Assembly: GCA_905221605.1 (NCBI GenBank)
Contig: CAJNDS010001213.1
Coordinates: 186,001 to 250,000, forward strand
Source of the DNA: Symbiodinium natans
Taxonomy: Eukaryota; Sar; Dinophyceae; Suessiales; Symbiodiniaceae
Direction of reading: 5' to 3'
Length of the DNA: 64,000 nt
Positions 1 to 11,690 of the stretch are shown piece after piece. Numbering within the stretch: position 1 is the first letter of the stretch; each line of letters opens with the position of its first letter. Under the pieces are notes generated by a model. It was given only the letters and a program-made list of their open reading frames with translations. It made no database searches and was not told the DNA's origin. The translations under genes were made by a program, and so were the position numbers.

Positions 1-2150
1 GGGCCATCAACACCTTTCTTCCACGGCCACGGACACGTTACGGTGAACCTGAGTACTGTCCGGGTTGGTCACTTTAAAACGGACATACATACAATGCACA
101 AGATGTTAACGGTTGTCTCCGAGCAGCATGTCTTCAATAACGTTGCCGTGGCGTGTCATATTGAAGCGAGTGCACCCACATCCGTTGCATTGAGTGATGT
201 CGTGGAAGGCTAGCTCATACCACACTCCAACCTTGTCAGCAGAGCCGGCTTATCCAAAGGACGCAGAAATCCAGCGCACCTCCACATGTTACACGTGCGG
301 TGCTACCGGTGCATCCAAGAACATACTTGTCCACATTGAAAGCCGGCAAAGTTGGACTCCTGACATCCTCATACTTGGGACATTGGAGGGTGCCCTTCCT
401 TGGCATTGGCAGGTGCTGCTGATGTTTGATCGCTGTTCCTGTGGCTTCATCTTCGAAAACAAAAAACATGACAATGATGGCGATGATGCCATCCATGGCA
501 CACACACACACATAACAACAGCAACAAGCCATGACCCCAACATTATCGTGGAACAATAACAACGAGAGAAACTAGCAAGAAATCTGCCGAGGCCTCGGAC
601 CGGAGGTATGTATGGGGAGCATAAAGCAGGCACCCCAGCTCCCACCTCGCCCTACTTCCTCATCCGCCCTTCGACCCAATCTTGGTGTTCTTGTTGTGCA
701 ACCTTGTACATTCGGGGGTGCCTGGTAACACGAGCCTGTTACAACAGCATTCCCAAAGCCCTGAAGCCTAGCAGCACCTTCACACCCGCGATCTCCGGTT
801 TAGGTTGCCTCGCCGCTGGGCATGCCCAGGCCGAGGCGGGTCAAAAAGTACTCCGCGGGGTGGGATGAAGTGGGGTGGGGGGATTGCTGTGTAAATGTTG
901 TCAAACATACCGCTCCTGCTGTGTTTCGTTGGAAACAGGCACCCAAACCCTACCACGCCCCTACCTCGACAAGCACTGTGCGGCGCAACTTGTAACAAAA
1001 TTGACCATGTTCGACCAGCTGCAAAACCTGTGGAAGGATTACTTGTCTAGTGCTCCCAGAGCGAGGCCAAATGTCTTGGTAATGTTGTTGACATTTGTTG
1101 ACGGCGACAAATTTCCAAGCATGCACTTCCAAAGTTGGCTGCTATGTTTTGCATTTCTCGTGTGAGAGGGGCTGCGCTTGCAAGCGTGTTAACAAGGCAA
1201 GTTACGAGGATCCGAGCAAGGGGCTTCAACACTCAACACCCTGCTTGGAGTGGCACACAGGCCCTGCCCAACCAGCCATGAAAGAAGGCATACCCATGCT
1301 TGCTACTGGTAGAGGTGTGCACGCCTCATTCTGGCATTGCTTGATGCAACCGTTTGACACGCATCTTGCAGCAAGCGTCGGCGTCTCCAATAAGTAATAC
1401 CAAGGCAGGCCTCCCCTCGGATCGATTGGATTGTCCACCTAGGTTTGGAACGTGCTGCTTACCCAGCCTCTTCCCAAGCAGTCGCTGGACAATTGAGCTC
1501 TGGATGCTAGCCAACGCCACAGGCGGAGTGCCCATACTTGCTCTGGGCACCGGCTCCATGGCAGCGACGGCCAGTGATCGGATCATCGAGTCTGCGAAAG
1601 AATCCTTGGCAGTACTACTCAATGACTGAAGCAAGCTCTGCCCTCTGCTACCAGTACAAAACCATGAGTAATGGCACTACTCAGCCATACAATGAGTACT
1701 ACTGGGTGCTTGCAGAGGTTCCAATTCCGAGCGATTGGCGACCGGAGCCGCACTGTGAGCAGTGACAAGAAGGTCTCCATTGACTGTCAAACAGGACGCG
1801 GACCTCACTCCGCCCCTCACAGCCCCCCCCCCCCCCCCCCCCACATCGTCCCATCATGCTGTTTCCTGACCAGACACTTCAAAGACTAGTGCCTCCAGGC
1901 ACATGAAAGATCCGCTGATGGCTGTAGAGATGCCAAAGTAGATCTTGTCTAGTCGCAGGCTGCCTGGGCCGCGGAATCGTGGCTCTTGTTGAGGCTGCTG
2001 CAGCATTCAACCGATGAAGCTGAAGTGATCCAGATTTACCACGATCCAGCGTGCATGGACGAGGTCACATCGTTCTCCCCCGACCCTTCTTAACGGTCGA
2101 GCCACCATACCGCCCGTCATCGGGCCCCTGGCCGTAAACCCCGGCGTTGG
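1..2150. other. No supportable gene; intron or intergenic
   Basis: I find no exon here that combines a convincing peptide with splice signals. The plus strand is open from the window edge to about 210 (roughly 70 codons, ending near a GC dinucleotide that could be a donor), but that length is expected by chance at this base composition and the peptide resembles nothing I know. All supported genes in the window use the other strand. Confidence 0.5.
1823..1842. repeat. Poly-C run
   Basis: Twenty consecutive C residues on the plus strand inside non-coding sequence. Similar homopolymer G/C runs recur at 30.04 kb, 48.64 kb and 62.53 kb. Confidence 0.95.
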
Positions 2151-2223
2151 ACCTTGAAGGAGGCTTCAGAAGTCCAAGACATACAAAGCGCTCGAATGAT
2201 CTCCGTTTGTCGCTTCCTGTTTC

Positions 2224-3655
2224 CTTGATATGGATGCAAAGAAGTAGCACGGTGACCGAGTAGGCCCGGCCCAAAGTATTTGGATCGTTGGCAGTTTCTC
2301 GAATGATGTTGTCCTGGACAGCCGAGTGAGGAATGGTCAGATTGCAAGCCTTCTCTCGTCGAACTCAGTCCAAGCATCCATGCGCAGCAAGCGAATCCCA
2401 ATGTCAAACAGCCGTGTTGATTCGGCCGCATAACCTGCAAAGCAGAGTTGGCTCGGCCCTTCGTCCCAGCATGGCCATGTTATGTGATGCAACGCTGTGC
2501 TGCACCTTTCTCAGCCCACTCACGGACAGCGAAAGCAGACGCTCGCGCCAGGTCCCAGAATGGGACGCCTGGACAGCAAAACCATTTTGGGACTCAAAGC
2601 TTGCCCAAAGTAGAAAAGACGATGCACAAAGAAAAACAAAAGGTGCCCGCCTCCTATTTTTGAACGTATGCTGGCATTTTCATGCTCCGCGGAATACGCC
2701 TGGCCACTCTTTGGTAGCCTCAAGAACGTCTCAGAAGCGGCAGGCCCGGCGAGCCGGTGCTTGAAACACAACTCTGTAAACCAGTCTACCATGCTCGGCC
2801 AGGGCGCAATCGCAGCATGAAGTCCAGGGCACCTTGGTCAAGGCAAAGCAGCCAGGCGCAGGCGAAAGAGAGGCTGGATGGTGGGCGAATCGGATTCCGA
2901 AATCCTTCTTGATCTAACTTAGCTTCGCGTCCGTACACAAGCCTCCTGACCTCCAAGAAACAGGTTCTTGCTTTGAGCACAAACTTCCGCCTCATCTTTT
3001 GCAATGCCTGACCTTGAACACGTGTTGGGCTAGAACTGAACTGGAAATTAAGCTACTGCACTGCATGTTCCTGCGTTGAACTCTTCGCTCACAGGCATTC
3101 CACAACTCCTCCTTGTTTCCCTGTTGTCGTGAAGAAGTGGAGAATGGCAGATTTATAGCCGCTTGCAAAAGCTGCAGAGTAAGTCACAGGCACCAATTGG
3201 ATTGTTCATGATGGTTGTTCATATGTTGTTTAGTGGACTGGCCAAAACGATTCAGGCTCTGGAGGCGCGGCACCGGACGCATAAGCCATTGTCCCCTGCG
3301 TCCAGTCTCCACCGGGGGCGAACCGGCGCATGTCGACCCCTGCCAGTGAGCTGCATTGCATTGAGTTACTTCGCATTGAAGAAATGCCGTGGCTTGGTTT
3401 CGAGACAGTCGCCACCAGCACATGCCATCATGGCTACATACATGCACGATCAGAACTTCGCACTCTACTCAGCAAGCACCAGCAAGTTTTGCTTGCCTGA
3501 AAACGTGTCAGAGATCTGGGGTAAAATGCAAGCCAGGGTGCCCAGCAGCATGCGGTACGCTTCGTAAGCGAAGTCCTGCAGCCAGCTTGTAAGAAAATCT
3601 TCGCACAATATCTTACCTCCTCAGGTCTTGAAAACGGCCGTGCTCCCAGAGCCAT
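2224..3655 (-). CDS. Unrecognised five-exon gene, N-terminal part
   Basis: Five minus-strand exons join in one frame with matching phases: 3655-3617 (starts ATG GCT CTG), 3575-3497, 2568-2494, 2434-2346 and 2313-2224. Donors are GT, GC, GT, GC and GA in that order; every acceptor is AG. The reconstructed start gives about 125 residues, beginning MALGARPFSRPEED and containing FWDLARASAFAVREWAEKG, then a Leu/Val-rich helix (TVLLLCIHIK) at the end. The phase agreement over four consecutive junctions is strong evidence that this is a real gene. I do not recognise the family. Gly-rich sequence just downstream (about 2080-2170) may hold the C-terminus. The ATG at 3655 is chosen because it is the first in-frame Met; an earlier exon cannot be excluded. 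Confidence 0.6.
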
Positions 3656-4508
3656 CTTTCGAAAGATGTGTCGTCACGCACTCAGTAGCTCGAATCGAAG
3701 CTTTCAAGGGCTAACGCTGTTTGGATCCAGGACAGAATCCAACGCCCTGGGCCCTGGTCACGTGGGCCGAGAGCTCCAATCACTTGCGTGCGACCAACCG
3801 CGGCTAGACAAAACAACAGTCAGGCTCGCCCGAGAGTCCACCGTTTGAGCATTGCCCAAGCAGACACAGCGCCAACGCATATCCCATTCAGCGCTAACGC
3901 GGGTTGGCAGTCAGAGCCCAGCTAAAGATTGCTCATGTTTCCACCCCATCTAAAACACCAGGCCGAATGTTGCAGTGGAATGAGAAAATTGGTCAGCGTG
4001 ATGCGGCTTTCGTTCAAGCACCGCCCCGTGAAGACCATGGCCCGAACCAACCCGTTCTGCGGATCCTCGTGCACGTGCTACTGATCGTGCGATCGTGCGA
4101 CCAGAATTTGCTGAGCATACGTCACAATACGTCATAGCCGAAAGGCCAGCACATGGCCGTAGATGGCCTGAGTGCACACGCCGGTCCACCAAGACACCAC
4201 AAGACACCAAGACCTATGGACCTATGTTGTCAACCAGTCTGTGCCGCACTTTTTGCCGTTGACAGTGCTGGGCTGGGTGGGGGGGCAGATGCCAACCGAT
4301 CCACACCGAGCCAATAGCATCAGGAAGATGGACAGCACAATAGTTGCCCTGTGGCCTGTGGGTCGCATGGGTGTCGACATCCTGTCAAGCTGTCTATCTC
4401 AGCGACATGGCGAAGGTTGTATACCAGTCCTCCTTCCGGACTGGAAGTAACTTGGCAAAGTTCGGGGGGGTTGCCAGCGGTCTAGCTGCCCACACTCTAC
4501 ATAGTCAC
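3656..4508. other. No supportable gene
   Basis: Nothing on either strand combines a credible peptide with splice signals. Two short open segments exist, both unrecognisable. This could be promoter and 5' region for the 2.2-3.7 kb gene or an intron. Confidence 0.4.
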
Positions 4509-4608
4509 CAGCAAGGGTGAGATTGAAAATTTCGCTTGCGAAACAAAGTGGCCCGATGCCTTCCTGAATAGCTCTGCACGTCATCCACTTCTTCTCACGA
4601 AGACGGAA
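4509..4608 (-). CDS. Single internal exon, product unrecognised
   Basis: An AG acceptor before 4608 and a GT donor after 4509 frame 33 codons plus one base. The peptide starts FRLREKKWMTCRAIQEG and ends SEIFNLTLA, with a natural-looking composition. No neighbouring exon could be joined with confidence, so the gene it belongs to is unknown. It may be a downstream exon of the acyltransferase-like gene to its right, since both are on the minus strand, but nothing in the sequence proves that. Confidence 0.4.
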
Positions 4609-5099
4609 CTCGAATCAAGTCAATGAGTCGAGGGTGCCCTGGCCACGAAACAGTTTTCCTTTCTTGCTGCGCACATCACCGAGTCACTTCGGATTTGGTA
4701 GCTTGCCTTATGTTACAGGTTCAGCCACCCTGTCCATATCGTCGTTGCTGATGTCGCTAGCCGCCAGCAGAGCAGCCACAGCTACAGCCATGGACCTTCG
4801 CTTGTGATATTTCGCAACCCCCCTGTCGTTGAGAATCTTTGGTGCAACATAATTGCCTACTATTGCCTACTCATTGCCTCGCACATCAACAAGCACAACC
4901 CTAGAAGTGAGCTTCCATAAGCCTCCGGCACGGTGACGTTGTTCTCTCTACAAAGCTGTCGGAGTTGCGAGAGCTGCTGCGCAGGTAGGTGTCGGAAAGC
5001 CACTAGATTCTGGCCTCAGTCATGAAACATGGAAAATTGCAATTCGGGAGGCGGGCAGTCTTGGCCACAAAAGCGTGGTGTGCCATGGTCTGTTCAACG

Positions 5100-5338
5100 T
5101 CTGCGCAGCCGTCTTTGCCACGGCACGGCTTTCAGACCAGAAGCCGCTCTGTGGAGAAACGGCCTGTGCAACTCAAGCAGCATGAAATCGAGCATTTCGA
5201 GCATGCCTGCGCAACTGCAGCGGCACAGCTCCGCAACCTGCGGACAAGAACAGGACCTCATAAGGGACTCCAGCAATGGCCTCAGCCATGAGCAGCTTCG
5301 CGTTCCCTTCTGCCGATGCTGTGGGCACCGTCAGGTTC
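5100..5338 (-). CDS. Possible exon pair, product unrecognised
   Basis: Two adjacent open segments on the minus strand each follow an AG acceptor. The first, from 5338, reads NLTVPTASAEGNAKLLMAEA. The second, from 5237, reads VAELCRCSCAGMLEMLDFML. I could not fix the junction between them. They lie downstream of the HxxxD acyltransferase exons and could be its 3' part, which is inference from position only. Confidence 0.25.
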
Positions 5339-5799
5339 CTCTCCTCGACGCGCCAATGCAAGCCTCAAGCAACCCTGCAGATGTCCTGGGCATTCATGGG
5401 CCAGCCTGACCCGTACATTCCTTTCCTTCTGATTCTTTGAACACAAGCGTTGAAACTTTCTACTGGTAGCAGGGTCAACTTATGCGATGTCTGTCACTGT
5501 GTCACAACTCGGAGAAGCATTGGCGACTCATGCCCAACCACTCCAATCCGGTCTGTCTGCAAAAGTGACTTATGGCAGACCCCGATCAAGCCTTTGGTAC
5601 TCCCTGTGTCATATACGGCAAGCCCAGTAGTCAGCTTCATTCATCAGGTCCGTTCAGGCCAAAAGGAATACAGGGCACAGGCTTTTCGCTTTCGGACAGT
5701 GTGGGGGCTTGTACATCCGCGCTCTCTCTTGGATTGTGCCGGTCTCAAGACACTTCCATGAGTTTCTGGCTCTCAGGGGCTTGGTGAGTCGAATGTAGT

Positions 5800-6400
5800 C
5801 CTAAGTAAGACCTATGACCGTCCTTTGCAATGGGCTGAGCGGGGTTCAGCACAAAGTTCTTCCGCACCTGCGACTATACGGTATAGTGCAAGATTCCACA
5901 ATAGGACTCGACGGAAAGGTAGGTCGCGGACGTTTCGCTCTGCTGCACGAAGAGCGGATGGAAGCTGCATGAAAGGCTTGGCGCCAGCTGTGGCTTGTGA
6001 GAGAGCCTCCGGCAAACTTGACAGCAAGCACACGTGGAACAAGCCGTGTTGCCGTAAGTTCACCAAACTGCGGCAGGAGCAGTATCGCCCCAACCACCCT
6101 TGGCTGCCCACATATCCCGCCAGCTTCTGGACGTCCAGCTCATCCTGAAGGAAAACGTCCTGTCAGCGCGCACAACTGGCTATCCAAGCAGAAAAGCATC
6201 GGAAGGCTGCAAGCATCCTCCAGGGAAGCTGGCAACGCTGCAGGCGTTGGATCTTCGATTCGCTCGCCTGCCGAGGCGCAGCGCAAGTGGCGTATAGCAG
6301 GCCACTGGCACTTGATAGCACTTGGACATAAAAATGATACCATCCGTAAACATCGCTGCACCACAAGCTGGCTGACCTGTTCCTGACACAAAGACCTCTG
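5800..6400 (-). other. Possible 3' exons of the acyltransferase gene
   Basis: Minus-strand open segments here include one near 6260-6200 with EDPTPAALPASLEDA, loosely like the Pro-rich linker that joins the two halves of condensation-type acyltransferases. Another near 6000-5860 contains LRAAERNVRDLPFRRVLL. Splice borders are not clear, so I list the region instead of a joined model. Confidence 0.25.
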
Positions 6401-6524
6401 GAGAAAGTGGAAGTCAAAGACTGCGCATACTTCGGACTATGCATCTAGCTTCCTGCATCCACAACGCAGCGGAAACTTCCACAGAATCTGCACTCCTGCT
6501 AGACCCAGCTAGAGCTTGGCAAGC

Positions 6525-7269
6525 CTTTCTCGGCGCTCTCCATGTGGGTGAGGAGCTCATGCCTAAGATGCCGTGCGACATGATCCAACATGCAAGTCAG
6601 ACACATCATGCCAAGATGCAGCAGGATGTTGGCACTCTTCTGGTCGTCCACGGAGTGCACGAAGCTGAAAAGCAACGTGCTGCCTGGGAAGTGTGCATGC
6701 GGAGGCACGAGCGCAGGAGATCTCGGGATGCATTTGCCATTGCAGGACAGCGACGGCCACCCCGGGGACCTCGGAAGCCCGCTTGACCTGGGCAACCATG
6801 CTTAAATCGATGGCCCACATGACTAAAAGTCGACACACAGTCTCAGAAAAGTCGGGGACGAACTTAGAAATGCATGTCTGAGGCATGGCGCGGAGCAGTC
6901 TGAGCTTCCACAGGGGGCCATTTTCCAAGTCGAAGGTCGTCTTGTCCAGGGACGCTTCAAAGCGTTCTTTGCCTGAACCAAAACACCGCAAGCCATTCAA
7001 GCAAATGCCTAACCTAGCATTAGCATAAGCATAACCCAGCTAACCAGCGCATGACCGCTTTCATCACCAACATCTGGCCGGCTGCTGCTACGTCCTGCCG
7101 TAAGTGCGGGACACTTTGCGTCAAAATCGCCGCTTACCTCAGATGTTGAGTCCCATCCAGGCCACTTAAGCTCTCTTCTGGCCGGCGCTGTGACCGAGAC
7201 ACCTCCTCGACCACAAGGGCGCGCTGCACAATCTCTTCCTTGGTAAGGCTCGTGGGCTCCCAGCGCCAC
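6525..7269 (-). CDS. Condensation-type HxxxD acyltransferase (partial)
   Basis: Three exons join in phase: 6972-6874, 6683-6620 and 6562-6525, with GC donors and AG acceptors throughout. The joined peptide has FDLENGPLWKLRLL, then the catalytic His motif in SFVHSVDDQKS (HSVDD fits HxxxD; codons at 6657-6643), then NILLHELLTHMESAEK. This order, a D-x-x-x-GPL-W strand followed by a hydrophobic strand and HxxxD, is typical of the N-terminal half of NRPS condensation domains and related alcohol or wax acyltransferases, which transfer an acyl group using the second His as base. An exon from 7269 (WRWEPTSLTKEEIVQRA) probably lies upstream. The C-terminal half is not resolved, so the substrate cannot be inferred; closest guess is an alcohol-acetyltransferase-like protein. 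Confidence 0.6.
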
Positions 7270-7689
7270 CTGTCAATGGAATTCGTGCCTGCACCCTCAC
7301 TCTTCCCGGCCCTGCAACGCGTGCTGGGAGAAAAAGCGGCCTGCCGTCCTGGCCTCCGTGAAAAAATGGACCTGGACGAACGAGCGACTACAACGACTGC
7401 AAGAAGGCGCACTGCAGGAATCGGCAGGACCAGGGTGACCAACGATGCTGTCTTTCCGACCACACAATCTCACAGTCTATCTATGTCTGTCTTCTTCGGT
7501 TCACACAATCTCACAGTCTATCTATGTCTATCTTGTTCGGTCCCTGCCTGTGTCTTTCGCTAGTACAGTGGGCTCACGCGCTGCAGCCCGCAGCATGGGG
7601 TGCCGCAGGATAGCCCAAAAGAGCGCCTTGACTTATTGAGATGGCGCGATCATCCAACTTGAGGCCACGGCCATCAGGTGCCCCCTATT

Positions 7690-7870
7690 TGGCACTTTAT
7701 GTGCTCGCGCCTCCTTGAGCTTCTCGGCATCCACCTTTCCTTGCATGAGATGTGCTGCGCTACGCCGAAAGCCGCCCTTCACATGCTTCTTGGAGGATTT
7801 CACGGACCAAATGCTTTTGCCTGGCGCCCTCTGCCCTGCTGCCAGGTAACCCTCCAGCAAGGCCATGGAG
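7690..7870 (-). CDS. Possible basic exon, product unrecognised
   Basis: A minus-strand open segment reads KSIWSVKSSKKHVKGGFRRS and continues with AAHLMQGKVDAEKLKEARAHK, a Lys/Arg-rich composition that looks coding. Splice borders are uncertain and no family is recognised. It may be an upstream exon of the acyltransferase gene or a downstream exon of the TPR gene at 9-10.6 kb. Confidence 0.25.
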
Positions 7871-7947
7871 GAGTGCGTTGTGATCATGTGCCTGAACATG
7901 GCAGCGGGATGCGGCAGGTCACAAAAAGCAGTCTTATGTGAAGACAC

Positions 7948-9002
7948 CCCTGTAGCCCCACCACCGGTGGTGCAGAATCAAATTCTACTCCCAGTTCTCC
8001 ATTAGTCTGGTTGTGCCTAGCCGAATGTGGGAGACCCAGGAAACGTTCCAGTAAGTTCCCAAGCCAGAGCATGACGCCTGAATTCCTGACTAGCACATTG
8101 AAATCCAGTGCGAAATTCATGCAGGAGGCCCCTCCGGCATGCGGCTCAGCATCAGCCTTGGGTTTGACCAGAAAAAAAAACATGGTAACGACCACTAGCT
8201 GACACAACCGCGACCAAGAAGTGCCTGCGATTGCCATCCGAACAACGTGGCCCACTTTCAACTAGGAAACTGCTCAGCGCTGCCGACATCTCTGGGCTCG
8301 AACTGCGGCAAGTCTAAGTTTCCTGTCTGCGACGCGACCACACACACGCACATACAAGCAACGAGGGTTTAGTCTGACCAACTCAATCTCCTGTGGCCAC
8401 GGACACCTCTGGCCCCGCTGGTTCCACCACAGCATGCCGGCCACTGCGAGGCTCCATGTCGCTGCGAGCACGACCACGGCCCTGGTGTCCATGCAGCTAC
8501 GTACTCGGGCAATTTCGACAACGGCACTTAGATCACGAGCATGCATGAGCCCGTGCCGCAGTTCTCTCTATCACAGCCCTTTCATTTTGAAATCCTGAAG
8601 TGGATCAACCTGGCATTTCTGACGAAACCACAGCAAAGAAGGCCTGCGCAAACGACCATCCGGCGACGCTTGCTGCTGTCAACCCGACCACCAAGCTAGG
8701 AAGCAGCGCGCAGTGCCTGCGCCTGCCAAAGGATGAGCTCCAGAAGCGATGGGTGTCGTGGCACTCGGAACATCACAACGCTCTTGCATTTGTGTCGTAG
8801 CAGCGAGCCGTGTACAAGCACCTGTCAGTGAATTGGTGGGTGCACAGCATCTCCGAAGATGCGAATTAGTTGCCGAGCTTGCTGTGAGCAGGCCTCGCGG
8901 CTTCAGAAACCATACGTCTTAAGATAAAATGAAGCTCTTCATTCACTCGAAACAAAAGAACCCAGTTCTTGCCAGCATGGGAATGCAGTTGCTGCAGGCG
9001 AG
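7948..9002. other. No supportable gene
   Basis: Only weak segments occur. One on the minus strand (about 8540-8380) contains a hydrophobic stretch, TRAVVVLAATWSLAVAGMLWW, that could be a membrane helix in an exon, but I cannot support its borders. Confidence 0.35.
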
Positions 9003-10576
9003 TCATCTAAGCAGGAAGGGCTTGCCGCGCTTTGCCTGGACTGCCTGGACTTGACCCTGCGGACACGTGCTGGACTGTGTCGGGCCAGCTGCTTTTCCAC
9101 CGACTGCTTTAGCCGGCATGGATGCATTTTCTTTCTTTTCGACTATCATCGGGCCCCCATACCTCGCACAACCTGTATAGCTTGATGTGTCATAAAAGAA
9201 ACGTTCGGGTCCCCGCATACGCTTGGCTTCGTCTGCATCAGCAGACATGTGGCGTGCATTTTGCATGGCCACACTCGCTAGCGGTTGTCGCTCTGGGTAG
9301 GGATAGCCTGCCATGACACCACTTGGCTTGCCTGCGGCAGGCTTCTCTGAGAGGTCATCGAACGCTAGCTCACAATGCTCTGCAGGCCTGTTCTCCTCAC
9401 CAAACGGACAGAAGTCCTCCAGAAGGCTGTCCAACGATGCTGCCGGCTCAACGGCGGCCTCACAGACAGTGTCCTGGATCCGAGCTGCCGGAAAACACAT
9501 CCTTTGCCAGGCCCATAGGACTAGACTTGCAGAGTGTCGCACGACCTCCTGGTATGCCGCATCCGCAAGCTTCTTCTTCTGGCTGCACAATTGGGCCAGC
9601 GAATACCACGCTCGCAGCGCTAGTCGAAACCAAGTCGCACGGGCATCCAACTGCCCCTTTGCGAGACAATGCTCTGCTGCTCTGCATCGACGCTGGGCCA
9701 AGTCCAGTTGGCCGCGCAAAGAATCAAACAGCGCTTCTCGACGCTCTTGCGCGGATGTGTCCACCAAGCCCTTCCAACCAGCAAAGCAGCTCAGGAGGCA
9801 ACGTCTACGCTCGACACCCAACCATCTTTGCAGGTACTTGTGGGCCGACAGTTTGCGCGTCCACCGTCGGCCTGGCCTGCCTTCATCACTTGCAAACTCT
9901 GTTTGGGTCGAGCCATCCACACATGTTTGTGCTGTTTGTGTGCCGCTGCGGTGCCTCTCTTCGACTCCAACGACTTTCGACATGCTGCCACTACTGCCGC
10001 CCGCATCCATCTTAATGGTCGTGTCGTGGGCTTCAGTCTGGGCTTCCAGAGGTTCCAAGATTTGCTGAAGTTCCGATTCGCTGTGCTTGGGTAGCCGCGT
10101 GTGCAATGCCGCGATTTGAGTGGTTAGTATGTCGGCAGGCCCTGCTCCTATGCGGAGACCTTCCTGAAGAATTTTCAATGCCTTTGCCGAATGACCTTCT
10201 CTTTCCTCCAGATCAGCACGGGCCACATACATCCGTGCATCGCTGGTGATGCCAAAAGCACGCTGTCGATTGTGAAACTCGCGTGCTTCATTGGTGTCCA
10301 GCTCGCAAAGCAGCAGCATGTACTTGACGCAGAGCTCACGATACCCAGAATCGTCGGCCTCGGAGCAAAGCAGAGCACAGCACAGAAGAGCAGAGCCATC
10401 ATTGAATCATACCCCAGACAGCAGGGCATCAGATGGCATCACCAGGAAGGCAGGAATGTTTAGTCATACTTAGCCAAGGGGCTTTAGGATAGACTTCCAT
10501 GGCCGAAGCATAGACCACACGAAGCTCGTGCAGGCTGCATCTGGCGTGCTCAGCAATGCGCACGATGTCCAGAATC
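9003..10576 (-). CDS. BUB1/Mps1-like TPR protein with Trp-rich helices
   Basis: Exon 10576-10483 (ILDIVRIAEHARCSLHELR, ending MEVYPK) is followed by an open stretch of about 450 codons from 10358 to a stop at 9005-9003; a GC donor and AG acceptor join them in phase. The second exon opens with DDSGYRELCVKYMLLLCELD, then an FxxRqxxxGI segment and ARADLEEREGHSAKALKILQ. These follow the helical spacing of the TPR-like region in BUB1, BUBR1/Mad3 and Mps1, which acts in the spindle checkpoint. Residues about 155-270 carry spaced Trp-containing helices (YLQRWLG, CFAGWK, ALRAWYSL, VLWAWQRM), resembling Sfi1-type centrin-binding repeats. The C-terminus is low complexity and ends KRGKPFLLR. No kinase domain is seen. 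The stop may be real or lie beyond an unseen donor. Role in mitosis is inference. Confidence 0.55.
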
Positions 10577-11453
10577 CTGGCCCATTTGTTCACAAGTCAC
10601 CGGGATCACTCTGGAAGAGCTACGGGCACATCAGACAACGTAATTCGCACACTGCGCATGCATGAGCTTGCAGTCCTGGAGCCATTTCCTTTGCCGCTGG
10701 CTAGGCGAGCTAGGAGGAGGTCCGGCGACAGATGTTCAACCATCTCTGCGATTCAAGTGACAAGCGTCACCCTGAGAAATGCAAAGAGGGCTCACCATTC
10801 GCTGATACTCGACATACCCAAGCGGTTCTACAACCAAAGACGTACTTACAGCCTTGAGCCCAGATTTCAGAATGGCTGGTACTTGCGAAGGGAAGCGAAA
10901 GCGGCTGTTGCCGAAGCACGAAAATGAAAAACAACACAGCAAAGGAGTTAAGTGGTCAAAAGCGCGAGGAAACCGACCTCCAGTTGCGTCGCAGGCCAGA
11001 CCGCGATTGTCCACATGGCGCGTGTACCGAAGGCAATGCAGACATGCTGGGGCCGCCCTCCTTCCCTGGCACGGTTTTTAGCCGCAAAGGCTGAGGCAGT
11101 CGCCTGTCTGCCCTAGCACATGACATGAAAGCAGTCCACTGTCGAAACAAAGGCCAACCCCACGAGCCCAGGAATGACAAGCAAACCTTGCAGACTGTAC
11201 CTGCGGTCCTGGTGAACTGGGGCACACCAGGGCACATACATTCCTGCACACTTTCACAAGGACAAGCATCCAACTCCGAGGGTGGTGCGGTCGGCGCCGT
11301 CGTGGATGCAGAGCCTGTGACTTCTCTCACACACACAAGGCACCCGCACAGGCTCAAGCAACACTGGTTTCTGAGCGACACACATCTCCCAACGCCCTGT
11401 AATGCCAAAAGTATTTCAGCAGTCCTTGCCTAGGCTCGCATCTTCTTCGTCCT
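10577..11453. other. No resolved exon
   Basis: Minus-strand open segments exist, for example one near 11320-11260 rich in Ala, Thr and Pro after an AG, but none could be joined to a neighbour. Upstream exons of the TPR gene are expected here. Confidence 0.3.
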
Positions 11454-11469
11454 TCAGGCCACACAGACT

Positions 11470-11690
11470 GTTAAGAACAAGCCGGAAGTCAGCCAAAAGA
11501 TCGCTGCTGCCACATCATGTGCGGAGGAGTTGACGGATAACATGTGGTCCTTGATCGCCATGCGCTCTATGCGTAGATGGCCACAAGCGTGTTCATCGTT
11601 TACTCGCCAACACTTATCAAGCTGAAGCAGTTTGCCAAGTTGACGCCCAGTTGAGATGTCATGGAGTTCATCATACACAAATTCGCTAGA
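11470..11690 (-). CDS. Exon of an unrecognised gene
   Basis: A minus-strand open segment of about 70 codons reads EFVYDELHDISTGRQLGKLL, then LDKCWRVNDEHACGHLRIER and a Leu/Val/Phe-rich end. Balanced composition and an AG just before the segment make it likely coding. No family is recognised. It may belong to the same gene as 9.0-10.6 kb or to a separate one. Confidence 0.35.

Noticed and set aside
194-559. Plus-strand frame near the left end
   Set aside because: Contains a CA-repeat and low-complexity tail; no splice or domain support.
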